From positions 1,116,001-1,180,000 of the forward strand of contig JARGSG010000013.1 in the NCBI GenBank assembly GCA_030374805.1: DNA of 64,000 bases, read 5' to 3'. The position numbers and the translations under genes are program-made. Shown here one piece after another: positions 47,264 through 58,895 of this stretch (positions are counted from its first letter, which is position 1; each line of letters opens with the position of its first letter). The stretch comes from Gracilaria gracilis (lineage: Eukaryota > Rhodophyta > Florideophyceae > Gracilariales > Gracilariaceae). Below the pieces are notes generated by a model. It did not search any database and was not told where the DNA came from. It was given only the letters and a program-made list of their open reading frames with translations.

Positions 47264-50237
47264 TCACCCGTCTAATCGTCCGGTGCCACTGCGCAGCCCG
47301 CGACTCGCGTCATCGTCGTTGGCGCCGGCGTGGCTGGCCTTTCGTGCGCTTAGGAGCTGGTCAGCTCCGCACCTGACGTGGACGTCGTCGTGCTCGAGAC
47401 CGCAAGTCGCGTCTATGGCCGTATCTTCACGCATTGGCTTAACGCGGATGAGCCTTCCGCAGCGTTGCATCAAGCTTCTCCGCCAAATGCCACTCTGACT
47501 GTTGCGCACCAGCCTGACCATACTACGGTTGCCACCGCCGTCGTAGATGCTTTCAACGCTGCCAGCCCCGTTCTTGCGCTCCTCAGAGCTTCCTCGCCGT
47601 TCAACAACGTTGCTCTGCTTAACCACACCCCTCAGCAGCCGTGGTATGCTTCTGTGCAGCTCAACCAGGATGGCACTCTGTCGCCGTCCTTCCCGCAAAA
47701 CCCAAGACTACCTCAAGCGAGTCGCAGCCCGACAGTAACTTCCCCTCCGCTTCTACACATCGACATGCATTTTTGGACCTCGTCAGCGGCGCGTTCGAGC
47801 TGGATCGAACATCGCCCAATGGCTGTCCAAGCTTGAGTGTTGGCATTAGTGCGTCCATCATGCACGGATGCGCTGACGAAAACCAGCTTGTCGCAGGTTC
47901 TACGAGAGCACAGAACATGCACTGTGGTACGATGACAGCACCGGTCATCGAATCTCCACGGAGACCGTAGTAGAAATGCAGAATATCTTTTTCATGGCCA
48001 GCCGTTACATGGCCGCTGTCGCTTCCCGAAGCGATGATGGTGCGGGCAACATGCAGTCCATCTTCGACTGTGGCGTTCAGTACGTCACTGAACATATGGA
48101 GAACCGCCAGCTCAACCCCATGGAGCTTGCTGTCTTCAAAAAAATTTGCGCTCAAAGCGTTGGTTATTGCTCTCCAATGTCTGACATGGCCCTAATGCAG
48201 GCGAGTGCGGGTATGAAGATAGCCGGCACAGATGCCCATATTGGAATACCAAATGAAGAAGATGATGCTCTCTTTCCCGGCGAGATCCCTTCAATGCCTA
48301 CAGATAGCATCAAACACCAAGCAAACCGTTTCCATACAGCTATTGCCGGAACGCAGAACATACCAGCCAATATGAAAGCGAGCAAGAAAGGCGGAGCAGG
48401 AGATCGAATCGTATTAGATGGCTATAAACCGTTTTTGATAGACTGGCTAAAACGGAACCTCGATATTCGTTTGAAACAATCTGTGTGTAGCGTTACCAAA
48501 GCAATCAAGCCTCATGTAGACCCTGTACTTGCAATGGGGTGACATCACGTCGCAGGTAATCCAAACAAGCAACGAGGAGAGCTGGAACTTATGCTTTGCC
48601 GAGCTGGGACGCAGATCCAGAGGTCGCTCAGAGAACCATTCTCGTCACCACACGCTCTGGTGAGGGGCATCAGGGTGATTTTGTTGTCATTGCGATTCCT
48701 CTGGGTGTATTGCGAAACGAAAATGAGGAGAGCTCGGTATCGTTTTCGCCTGCGTTGTCTATAGAGAAGCACGAGACTATTCGAGGCATGGGGATGGGTA
48801 TCCACAACAAGGTAGTGCTGCAGTTTCGAGAGGAAGGTATTTTCTGGCCTCCAAAGGTCCTCCAACTGAATTGCCTTCCTCATCGATTTCAATTCTTCAA
48901 CATGCATTGCTATGGAAAGGTAGGCACCATACTCGTACATGTCTTCTGCGAGAGTGGTTTTGCAAACCTTTTCTGGAACCTTACGGATCAAGGTGTGCTT
49001 GCCGAAGTGCTTGCAGTGCTCGGCGGTATGTTTTGTTCCCCGTCTGAAAACGGTACAATCAAATCATCATCGAATGCAACAGAACCGGGAACACAAGTCG
49101 GAGCAAATGCGATAGCCAAACATCGTATTGCGCGAATGCTCGACATATGTGAGAACTGTATGCGTCCTTTGGAGCCCGTCAATGCAGATACAGGCGCTCC
49201 AAGCGTGGATGCTGCATCGTGTCAAAACTGCGGTTTCATCGTCCAGGAAGATGATAGTCAAACCGCCATTAAGCGACCCGAGCGTATGACTAGATCTCGA
49301 GAACGGGCAAGGGAGATGCGGCAGATTAACGAATTTGAATCCAATATACTAACTGGGAGCGAACAGGAAATCTTTCCGCCCCCGAAACTCTTCACATGGC
49401 CAAGGTTTCCAGCGCCTGTAGAGTACCCTGTCATTAGATGGGAAGAAGACGCGTTTGCTCTGGGGTCATATTCGTACATGCCATGCGGCAGCGATTGGAA
49501 CATGATAAACCATGTCAGCGCTCCTGAGATAATGCAAGTTCTGTGGCATAGCAACTTTTCAGCCCCTAGGACGAAGGCTGGCTACAGACGAAAGTGCTGC
49601 GTGCATGGAAACGCAAGAAGCCATTCTTCAAATGAAATCGCGAAGGCAGCGGTCTGGTGTACCACCACAAGCGGCGAGGGGCGGGGCGCCACCGCGCCAC
49701 CGACATGCACGACGATAGAGCGGAGATCTGGTACCATGGCGGCCCGCGACGGACTGCGCCGAACGAGAAAGGAGGCAGAAGCAGATATGAAAGATCTTCG
49801 CAGTTGCGCACGATATGGAAGACGTCAGTGTTTTTCACAACCCCTTAGTGGTGCCACCCATCGATGTCTTGGTTTGGGAGAGTTCGTGGAAAGCAGCACA
49901 GTGGCTGCATTGCATTGCCAGACGCTTCTGCATCGGCGCGGCCGCCACCTGTGAGAAAAGGTACAAGGCCGACGTCCTCCAACTCTTCCTCGCCTGCGTC
50001 CAGAGCCAGTTTTCGTCTGCCAAAACCGCGTCCTACAATTCTCGCTCCGGCGGCGTGAATGATATCAAGCAACGCCGAGCTGGCATATTTGAAGCCGCTA
50101 GAGGACATCAAAATTTGGTGCTCTCTGCAGCTACTGTGGCACACGAACAGCTGCCTCAAGCGTTGAGGTCGCCCAAGTCGAGCGGGAGCGCGAAAAACCC
50201 GAACTCGCAGATAGTATTGGTAGCTACAAGGAGTTAA
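47264..50237 (+). CDS. LSD1-like flavin amine oxidase (histone lysine demethylase family), frame broken
   Basis: FAD-binding Rossmann start VIVVGAGVAGLSCA (about 47311-47352) is followed by TAG, then ELV...VVVLETASRVYGRIFT. Then GDRIVLDGYKPFLIDWLKRNLDIRL (about 48400) aligned with the LSD1 segment before the second FAD strand, VVIAIPLGVLRNE (about 48685), GMGMGIHNKVVLQF...IFWPP, VCESGFANLFWNL-type sequence, and RWEEDAFALGSYSYMPCGS (about 49437). Between VLAVLGGMF and RWEEDAFALG lies an insert of about 120 residues with two CxxC pairs (CENC and CQNC, 49148-49230), absent from animal and plant LSD1. The FAGE.T block expected at the end is not clear. A SWIRM domain is not seen. Frame changes near 47835, 47970 and 48545 and the TAG at 47353 break it. 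The last 140 residues to 50237 are unassigned. Confidence 0.65.
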
Positions 50238-50416
50238 TGAAAAGTTATGAGACTCGGAAGCAGTTCAAATTGATGCGATGAGGCTGTGGTGCGGTTTTCA
50301 CTATACTGTATTTGTACCGCTGATCAAGGAACATGGGAAAGACATGTAGCCAGGAGAGAACGTATGTCGGTGAAAAAGACACACCATTGACTTTTCTAAT
50401 CTATCTAATCCCCATA

Positions 50417-51403
50417 TCACCCGGGTGTGTGCGGGGCAGGAATAGACTTTCTAGGGCACTTCATTCCAAGCGCAGAATACTGCGCTCCTGATTTTGAGGT
50501 ACAGGCCATTCGAGGAGATTTCAACCCACAGTTTCCGTATTCCGGTGTTCTTCCAATAGATGCAATATCAGAATCATTTGTAACACAAACGAAAATTTCT
50601 CTGGGGGCTGGCGCTCTCTCCGATAGTGTCAACAAATGATTATATACACGCACAATCATTTCCTCTACAATCAAATCGTACAAATAGTTGGCGTGCTCCA
50701 AATTTCTGCTTGAGACCATAGGATGGAGCTCATTATCTTTTCCTGTGTCGCCGCTCGTGCTCACCGATTGGCCTGACAGAACTTCAAATGAGTTTGAAAT
50801 ATCACCATCAACTGAAAATATCTCAAGAGTACTGGGCACAGGGATGGGTGTGTAGTGAGATGCGCTCCCTGTACTGTTGATCGAAATACTCTCTGATGAA
50901 TTATTGTTTGATCGTAGTTCTTTCTTTTCCTTGGCGTACTCTGCATACCAAACGCGGCGCCTGTCAAGGGGCTTCTTTTTCGTCGATGGTGATTCTGAAA
51001 CACGGTGTATCTTATACCTCCTGCGCTGGTTTTCATTTTCTTTATTTCGGTTCTGTTCACACTCGCGCCATATCTTTTTTCTCAATGAATCACTGGAGGC
51101 ACACGGCACTATGTGCGGCTTTGCCAGATTATCTTTCTCCTCGGTCATAAAGTGTACGTGTTCAACCTTCGGACACGATTGTGGGGCACAGGATTCCCGT
51201 ATTGAACCTAACTTGGCCGTGCATGGGACTACCAATTCCTTCAAAGAACAGTTCCCATTTTCCGGAAGAGCAATCTTCCGATACTTCCCAGACATAACTC
51301 CGAGCTGAAGGTGGGTGTGTTCGGACCACCACCGCAGCGTTACTTTATGCGAAAGGGATAATATGTGGGCCAAGCCGTGGAACATGCCACGAACCTGTGG
51401 CAT
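50417..51403 (-). CDS. Uncharacterised Ser-rich protein (up to 328 aa)
   Basis: Long open frame on the minus strand; a better start may be the Met at about 51295 (MSGKYRKIALPENG). A basic central stretch (NRNKENENQRRRYKIH; then SPSTKKKPLDRRR) is followed by a Ser/Asn-rich part and a less biased end. No domain recognised. It lies on the same strand as, and 1 kb beyond, the CACTA transposase; it could be a second CACTA-encoded gene or an unrelated host gene. Confidence 0.35.
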   Translation of the reverse strand: MPQVRGMFHGLAHILSLSHKVTLRWWSEHTHLQLGVMSGKYRKIALPENGNCSLKELVVPCTAKLGSIRESCAPQSCPKVEHVHFMTEEKDNLAKPHIVPCASSDSLRKKIWRECEQNRNKENENQRRRYKIHRVSESPSTKKKPLDRRRVWYAEYAKEKKELRSNNNSSESISINSTGSASHYTPIPVPSTLEIFSVDGDISNSFEVLSGQSVSTSGDTGKDNELHPMVSSRNLEHANYLYDLIVEEMIVRVYNHLLTLSERAPAPREIFVCVTNDSDIASIGRTPEYGNCGLKSPRMACTSKSGAQYSALGMKCPRKSIPAPHTPG

Positions 51404-52379
51404 GTTACAAGTTGCCTTACAGAATGAAAACCCCGTGTAAGTTTATCCGACGGCTGTACATAGAATTTTGTACGTGTACCGTACTTCAACGCCACGGCTT
51501 GCACAGTGCGAATAATATCGCGCCCAAGACGCGCCCCGCCTTGATGCCGTCGCCGCCAACCATTCGTGCCTTCCTCGCGTCGGCTCGCCGGCTTCTCTCC
51601 GTCGTTGTATTGCGTGCCCGGCGCTGATGCACGTTTGGAGCGTGGATTGAGGGCCGCCTCGTGCTGTAGCTTCCAAAGGTATGTCACGTGCCCCGGGTTC
51701 ACCGCCGACGGCTCCGTCCGAGTTTGCCATCATCCAACAAATCTAAGCGCCCTGCGTGGCAAGAGCTGGGGGCACTGTCCGTGTGGAACCACGGTCATGC
51801 CGTATCCCGGGAATATCACCGACTCCTTCGATGTCAGCACAACTACTGGCTCTGACCGTTTCATCGTCAACACCGGTTCTATCACCCGCCGAAAGTATAA
51901 TCACGTCTTTGAGACGCAGATGAGTGTTGAAGCCGAGAAGATAGTGAGAAGCTTGGGAAACCATACATTTTATAATATCCCACACATTGGTATCGATGAA
52001 AATGCGCAAAATGATGGCTGGAACTCTTACCAACGCTGCCAAGGCGTGCAACACTCACTTGTAAGCAGCTCAGTTTCTCATACTCCAGTACTGTAGGAAC
52101 TTTATGGTGAATCAATACGATTTTGCGACCGAGGAACCAGGAGCTGGACTTCCACAGATGGATGGGTATCCTTAATCATCCGGCACTACCAATGTCTCTT
52201 GCGCAGCAGACTTACCATTTAACGCCTGAGATAGCGTTCACGTAATCTATGATGAAAGCCACTAATCAAACCTTCGTTTACAGTATTGTGGAATACGGCA
52301 AGCTCTCCATGACCTAGCACCTGTACAAATAGGGTCTGTCATAGCTACTTGTGAGGTGAATCTCGAATAGGGCATTGCA
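51404..52379. other. Stretch with weak coding signal
   Basis: A plus-strand frame at 51566-52096 (SFDVSTTTGSDRFIVNTGS; RRKYNHVFETQMSVEAEKI) looks protein-like in its second half but matches no family known to me. Nothing else supported. Confidence 0.25.
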
Positions 52380-55300
52380 TCACGATCTTCTTCGAGTCAC
52401 TCCTTGAAGCACCACGTCACTTTCGGAGTCGAGTCTGGATCGATCTCTATCGGGGTAGTACCGACAGTTTTGAATCTTTAGGAAGCCAATCAGCCTCTCA
52501 ATGCAACCAGCAGTTTCTGTGGTAGTTTCTCCCCTTCTTTTTTGATCCGTGTACACCAAATCAAATCGTTCATCTTTTTGCAACCCGTACTGCCACTTAA
52601 CGTCGACAAACGCATTCACGACTCGCGATGGACCTATCTCGACTGCAACTTCCGTGATTCCCGTAACCGTACCGTAGTACAAGTGTTTAAATTTTTGGGA
52701 TCCACAGGAGTTTTGAGATGGTGACTGGCTTGAGCGAAGTGATGATCCTGTGTCGGGTTCGAAATAGGCAGCGACGCAGAACTTCTGTGTATACGTCACG
52801 ACCATCTAGCTAGTATAAGTAGATAGCTCACTCCAGGAGTGGAGCTACTCTTAGTCTAGTCATCGACAGTGCGTCGGTGCTGGTTATGTAAAGATGTTCA
52901 GTACCAGTCTGCTACAACCTTCACTACCTTACATATGGTGACAATTCTTCGTGACGAAAGCAACGTTCAGCGCAATCCATTCAGCGTCCTTGACCCGTCG
53001 TGGTCCTGCGCTTGAGGCCTACTGTGAGTACTACACAGCTTTTCCATCTTCTCTGGACTACTTTTAACTGTGTTTTCTGTCGTTTTATTGTTGCGTGACT
53101 GGGTGATTCAAGCGGCTTGAATCGACCGTAGATGCTACGCATCTGGTGCCCCGGCTGCCGCGGTCGAGAAGCATAACGTTCCAGACTCTCGACTGTAAAG
53201 TCCGTCGACTGTCTCGATACTCTGAGATTTTTGGAGGATCGTGACGATATGATGCGAAAGCTACCGGAGAGTTGGAGGGAAGTTTTGCAGAACGAATCTG
53301 TCGACGGCTGCCTTCTGAGTCGCACGCAGTTCAACGTCGCAAATTGCCACACCAAGACATTCGAAATCAGTTTTCAACTGAATATTTGTAACCATAGTCT
53401 CTCGGGATGTCAAAAGTCTGGTAAAATCCTCAGCCCATGTCAGTTCAGGCTCGCATGAGGTGGGCGAGTTCCAGTCATTGGCGATCTTGAAAGCCAACAG
53501 TTTGAAGTTCTTGTGGAAGATATGCGCAGTGTGATTCGAAGTGTTCTGCACTCTTCTTCCAATCTCTCCAAGGAGCCGTTCTACTACAAACTGCGAGGTG
53601 ATCGGAAGTGGGCCACATTTACGTAGTATTTCCGGAAGGTGTAGGATGGCATGTGTTGTGGGAGTTAGGCAATAGGATTGATTACCATCCTTGTTGAAGA
53701 GGTCTACAAATCTTGCATATGCTTCTCCGGCAATTGCTTCCAATACATACACGCGCTTCAAATCACAGTTGTTGCCACAACTATTCTCAATCATATCAGC
53801 TATCCGTTTCCAAAGGTGGAGAATCTTCTTTTTCACTCGATAGTGATGAAAGAAAGGAAGCAAGTACATTTCAGCATGCTTTTTGAAGCCTTCAGCCTTA
53901 AACTTTGACAAATTTTCGAGCGCAAAAGGGGATCTATCCCAAGAGGACGGGATGCCCTCGTAACAGCTCTCCATTGCATGATTATTGTTATTCATAACAG
54001 CCCTGGGAATACAATAGTTCGGAGGTGTATTCAACTTTGCATGCTGTGGGTGTGTGCCTGTTACAAGGCACAAAATGTGCTTCGCCCAACCAAGAAGAAG
54101 CATGTGCATTACATCATATGGAAACGCGTATAGATAGTGCAGACTGAGCCTCCGCATACATGAAGTTCATTTGATACCTGTGGATTCAATCAGACAACGG
54201 CGCTCACTCCCACCGTTTTGCGAGGATGCAAGCGCCTTCCAAGCTGAGATCACGTCATTCTCAGACCTCTTAGTGCCACACTCATATCTTATAATGTCTC
54301 CGCGTCTCCGCGTTTGTAATGTCCATTTCTGGTCATTGCTTTTTTCAGAACTACTGAAGGAACATCTGGAACGGCACACAAGCATCGGTATATCTTCACG
54401 TACTGACGCCTCTTCAGACAAAACCGACAGAACACCCGACCGGTGTGCCCCACATATCCCAACACTTTCGAGACAGCCGGCAAATCGGCCGTGAAGTATA
54501 GGACATATGTCCGAATCGTTGGAATCTTACCATCATGGCAGCCTATTTGGACTCCATGCCCCAAAACCTTCACGTCCTGGATAATATCGTGGACGAAAGT
54601 GTCAAAATAGTCAGCGTCATGAGAGGCCGGGGCAACACCGAGTATGACTGAGTTAGAAGCACGACTGTGAACATCCGGGGGAAAGTTAAGTACACTTGCG
54701 ATTATGGGCCAAGAAGAAAGTGCTTCCTCTTTTCGGTTTCGCGTACACTCGAATCCATCAGTCGAATTGGTCAGGAAAATTAAGATCTCCGTCCCGACCT
54801 CATCCCATTTCAGGAACGCCTCACCCTGCCTCGTTGCAAACATATTTCCATGGTAGTAATCGTGAACTGCTGTGCATGATATATCGTTCGACAATGCTTC
54901 CTTGGCTCTACGACAACCTTCAACAAGCGCATTGAATGAAGTAGGGGAAAACCAGAAATCTTCCAGGGCAGATGAAGGTTTCAAGAACCAAAGCTTCTGT
55001 TTACTTTGTCAGAAATCAATCTCGCACACTGGACAGTTCGACACTGAGCGAAGTTTTCCAGACTGAGCCACATGACCGTTTGCACACATAGCAATATGGG
55101 ACTTTGTATTACAGGCCTTTCGCATTGCAGAAGCATCGAGAGTCCTGTATGGGAACCGAGCACTAAGGGGTGAATCTTGATCAACAACTCCATTGCTCGT
55201 TGGGATATATCGGAATGCTTAGCTGTATAGATCAGTCCTGCAAGTCTTTCGTATTCGACTTTAGCTGCGATCATCTCATCATTTCTAGCATATTCGAACG

Positions 55301-55784
55301 AAATATCAGATCGAACCAAATTGGATGTGATCGTATGCGAGAGGGAGTGATGGCAGAAACTCTGAAAACTTTCAGCAACACTTTTCGGGCTTGTACCCGC
55401 ATCACGAGCTACATCACGATCCGGACTTTTCCCGCAGCCAAGTTCCCCGCTACTGTCTGCGGGGCATATCACACTTTGCGGGCCATCAGAATGAGGCAGT
55501 AGGTTGTAAGGAGACGCACTTGCCAAGTTTTGATTCTCGTTGCACGGTGTATCTGCAACTTCAGGTTCAGCTGCTGATGATTTCAAAGCTTGGATGTTGT
55601 TGGGAAGAGGTACAGATGCCATGGATTTTTCCATCTCCCATCGACATGATCTCTTGCGACTTGGATAGTTCCCGGGTTGCTCAACGTCAAAAGCTCCTTC
55701 TTCACTATCCTCTGAGATTGGATTGTCGTTGTTGTTACCTGATAGTTCCCATCGACACCTCTTCCTTTCTCTTTTATTCTTCAT
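52380..55784 (-). mobile_element. CACTA/EnSpm transposon remnant encoding a Tnp2-type transposase
   Basis: Minus-strand frames in order. 55784-54981: N-terminal tail with two CRWE repeats, continuing in another frame to a CPVC pair. 54984-54289: the Tnp2 core with STDGFECTRNRKEEALSSWP, NFPPDVHSRASNSVILG and GHTGRVFCRFCLKRR. 54157-53261: SLHYLYAFPYDVMHMLLLGW, then THAILHLPEILRKCGPLP and SQFVVERLLGEIGRRVQN, the C-terminal domain that follows Tnp2 (DUF4218-like). 52805-52380: the small YYGTVTGI/VDVKWQYGL domain that ends CACTA transposases. Frames are interrupted near 55030, 54270 and 53200. Terminal CACTA repeats were not located with confidence. Confidence 0.75.
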
Positions 55785-56359
55785 TATTAATGGATGAGAT
55801 GATTGGTATTAAGCACGATGCGCGAGGCAAACCAATTGCGATTTATTTACTGAGATAATGTGCAGCTGCTTCAAAAACATGTAATTGATAACGCCCAGGC
55901 CTTATGAATTCCTCCAATCCACCACATATATTTAGGCCAAATTCAATTTCAATATCTGTTTGGCTTACCCAGGAGTCTCCAAAAGACGAAATGTTTCAAG
56001 GTCAGTTTTCTCTTCAGGACCACTTTTCACTTGCAACTCCGTGCTTTCCCAGAGACCGTACCTCATATCCACCGCTCCCTTCGGCAGAAGTGCCATGTGC
56101 TCACAAACGCGTCGGCACCGACGGCGACAGCCATCCAGGGCAGCGTCTCTTCTCTCTTTTCTACGTTGTTGTCATTGATCATTGCTGACAACGCATCGTT
56201 GACGCATCCGGTACCACGTTGACCACTAACCGGCGAGCGGATTCTGGTTATCAGCTCTTCATTTTTGCGCGGCCTGAGTTGTGCAATGCTCTTCCTCTTG
56301 AGAAATCAGCAGCTACATCTGCGCTAGCACTATTCATTCCCCGTTGTATGAAGTAGAAG

Positions 56360-57775
56360 ATGAGTTCGAGGACATTGCATCAGGTGACGGGTGACAGCGC
56401 TCTCAACACCGGTGTTCGGGAACCCGTTCCAAATCACGCGTCCCATCCAGATGCAACCGGTTCTAGGAGCATGGTTGCTGCTGGATCAGGAGTAGCGGCT
56501 CAGTCAAATGTGTTGGGGGGTTCGGTGCTTCCTCCAAACTTTTTTTGCAATTCGACCGCGTCGATGAAGAGGAAGATGACGGCCAAGGATCGCCTCGGGA
56601 TTCGAACCGGAACTGTGCTTACCGCCCGTGCTGTTTTCAATCGTCTCTACCAGGAACGTATGGGGCGAAGCCCGGAGTGCTTTGACCCAAACTTCCCAAT
56701 CTATTTGGAGATGGCCAACAAGGTCAAAGACGACATCCGCCAACACCTTTACCACAAGATGGGTTTGAAACGAGGCCCTCGCACTTACTCGTCAGTGAGA
56801 AAGAAGTTCTTTAAACATATTTTGCACCTCAGAAGAAAGCTGGAAGATACGTATCTCGTGTTGAACGCGGCGCGGAGCGGGTGGCTTTCCAACGAGCTCA
56901 TCAAAGAAGCCATGCAGCGTGATAAGAAGTCGCTTGCAGAGGCGAAGAAGAAAACGACCGCGATGCGGCAGGAACCAGAGGCTGTGAGCGGTAGAGGAGT
57001 TGACAGGCAGAATATAACCACCCCCATGGGGCAGAGAGCTGGAATAGTAGACAACCCGGCACATGAAGGAAGCACGAATCATCGTACTTCTTCTCAAGCA
57101 CCCTTCGTCACCCGAAAGGGCTCTCATGATAGCAGCGAAGGCGAAGATCACTCATTCAGCAAGGTCGTTGGTGGTTCTGTGCGTACCCATGGAAGTCGCG
57201 ATATGGGACAGACAGAAACTGTTGACAGTGTGGAAGTTGGTATTGGTAGTTGGAATGCTGCTGACGACGATAAAGACCAGGTGCAAGCGGGGCGATCTGA
57301 CAATTTTAGTGGGCAGGCGTCTGGACCGCCGACGGCAGTGCGTAACCCCCGCGTGGAAGGCCAACAACATCCACCAAGGAGTCGTGTCTCTGTTGGTAGG
57401 AAGGAAGCGAGGAAACCGCGCATGTGCGCTAACGCCATCCGTGACGATTCTTTTTCTGATAGTGAGGTTAGCAGTGAAGATGAGGGCTTACCGAGATCGC
57501 AAGCTTCAGAAGAGGTGCAACGCTCTTCGCCTCAGCCTCAATCGGATATGGATGTGCGTCATGATGGCCGGACCAGCGATAAATCTCAGTGTGACTCAGA
57601 GGAAAGTGCTATCAGACGCCGGCTTTCCGTAACTTCCAAAGCAAATGGCCGTAAGCTCCACCGTGTCAAAGGAGGCAAGCGCGTGCGAAAGTCGTGGTCC
57701 AAGTATGCCTTCCGTGTACCTCGCCCGGCTAATCGCACAGCCCTTCGCCAGAAGAAGAAGCAGCGAAAATCCTGA
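56360..57775 (+). CDS. Uncharacterised basic protein (471 aa)
   Basis: Intact ATG-to-TGA ORF. A folded-looking block at residues about 65-190 (basic, helical: GIRTGTVLTARAVFNRLYQE, SSVRKKFFKHILHLRRKLED) is followed by about 250 residues of Ser/Arg/Glu-rich low-complexity sequence and a very basic end (NGRKLHRVKGGKRVRKSWSK; QKKKQRKS). Probably nuclear, perhaps DNA- or RNA-binding. No known family; it is one of the few long uninterrupted ORFs here. Confidence 0.55.
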   Translation: MSSRTLHQVTGDSALNTGVREPVPNHASHPDATGSRSMVAAGSGVAAQSNVLGGSVLPPNFFCNSTASMKRKMTAKDRLGIRTGTVLTARAVFNRLYQERMGRSPECFDPNFPIYLEMANKVKDDIRQHLYHKMGLKRGPRTYSSVRKKFFKHILHLRRKLEDTYLVLNAARSGWLSNELIKEAMQRDKKSLAEAKKKTTAMRQEPEAVSGRGVDRQNITTPMGQRAGIVDNPAHEGSTNHRTSSQAPFVTRKGSHDSSEGEDHSFSKVVGGSVRTHGSRDMGQTETVDSVEVGIGSWNAADDDKDQVQAGRSDNFSGQASGPPTAVRNPRVEGQQHPPRSRVSVGRKEARKPRMCANAIRDDSFSDSEVSSEDEGLPRSQASEEVQRSSPQPQSDMDVRHDGRTSDKSQCDSEESAIRRRLSVTSKANGRKLHRVKGGKRVRKSWSKYAFRVPRPANRTALRQKKKQRKS

Positions 57776-58168
57776 GGTAAGCCATTATCACGAACGTGAT
57801 AACTCAAAACGCCTACGACGTAAGTCTATTGCTAACATACCCCGTTGTACTTGTAATGAGGTTTACTGCATGTGTCTTACTCCACTACTCCTCTTTTCGT
57901 TCACATGCTACAGGGCGTTTTGCGAATGCAATGCGCATGGTGCTTAGAGGGTATACTTGCGATTGAACTCGCGCCCGTTCTGCGACATTTTGTAGTAAAG
58001 TATTGATCTTTTCTTGGGTATAGTGGGATCCCAATTGGAACCGTTTGGTCGCTTGATTGCCACAAAATCAGTAAAGTATAGGAATTACTTAGTAACATCT
58101 GCGAACCACTCCTGCCATAACATAAGTACCGTGAAAGGGGTTCAGAAGCTCATAATACGCCAGAACGC
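57776..58168. other. Intergenic stretch
   Basis: Nothing recognised between the end of the 471-residue gene and the tandem repeat. Confidence 0.4.
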
Positions 58169-58322
58169 AGTCCTTATCATGCCACGGTTTAGTCCTTTGC
58201 CAGTATATATTTGGCCTATTCTCAGCCGTTGCTTAGACTTCCCTGAGTCCTTATCATACCACGGTCTAGTCCTTTGCCGGTACATTTTTGGCCCATCTTC
58301 AGCCGTTTTTTAGGCTTTCTTC
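58169..58322. repeat. Tandem duplication of about 77 bp (two units)
   Basis: 58169-58245 and 58246-58322 align almost end to end; both begin AGTCCTTATCAT and share CTAGTCCTTTGCC-type and TTTGGCC...CAGCCGTT words. About 85% identical by eye. The DNA from 58323 to 58895 holds no gene that I can support and probably includes the promoter of the next gene. Confidence 0.75.
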
Positions 58323-58895
58323 TTACACTGCAAGCCAGCAAATGTACGACATATACTGCACAAAAAAGTCTCAAATATATCTCAGACACAGGCCGTTCGG
58401 GCCACATCTCGCACACTTTCCGCCATGCCGAATAAGGCATTATTTCTGATATTTTTGAAAGGCATTATCTCGGCCATATTTTGACTGTATTTTGTACTTT
58501 TTCGCCAAGAAAAAAAGAACTGTTTTGACCACACGACGACCATATGTCGGCCATTCCTTCTCGTCCTGCCAGATTGTTAACTGGGAAACACACTCTTCGA
58601 CCCTACCTCCTATGCAGCCCTGCTGCCCATTTCTTTCCATAACCGAATCATACAAATCTCCTTATCCCCTGGAACACTTTTTTCCATGACCAAAACAACA
58701 ACCCAGTCGTGTACTTAAAGCTTTCTCCACTCCATAGAATGTAGACCACTTTCCTTTCACAGCTAACAGCACCCGACACCTTTCAACAGCCCATACCTCC
58801 CATCAAACAAACTCATCGCAATAAGCTCTCATTCATCTTCTCTCCATTTTACAATCATCCTAGCTGTTGTCGTAGGTAGAGGCCGTTTTGGCACC

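Noticed and set aside
21471-47355. Reassigned TAG codon (in-frame TAG in the coiled-coil gene, the LSD1-like gene and the element A antisense ORF)
   Set aside because: Other genes here are broken by TAA (ligA, translocator, reductase) and TGA (disrupted host gene), and intact ORFs end in all three stops; a general lesion process explains it better.
50417-51403. CACTA second gene (TNPA)
   Set aside because: Same strand and near the transposase, but no shared terminal repeats or TNPA motif could be shown.
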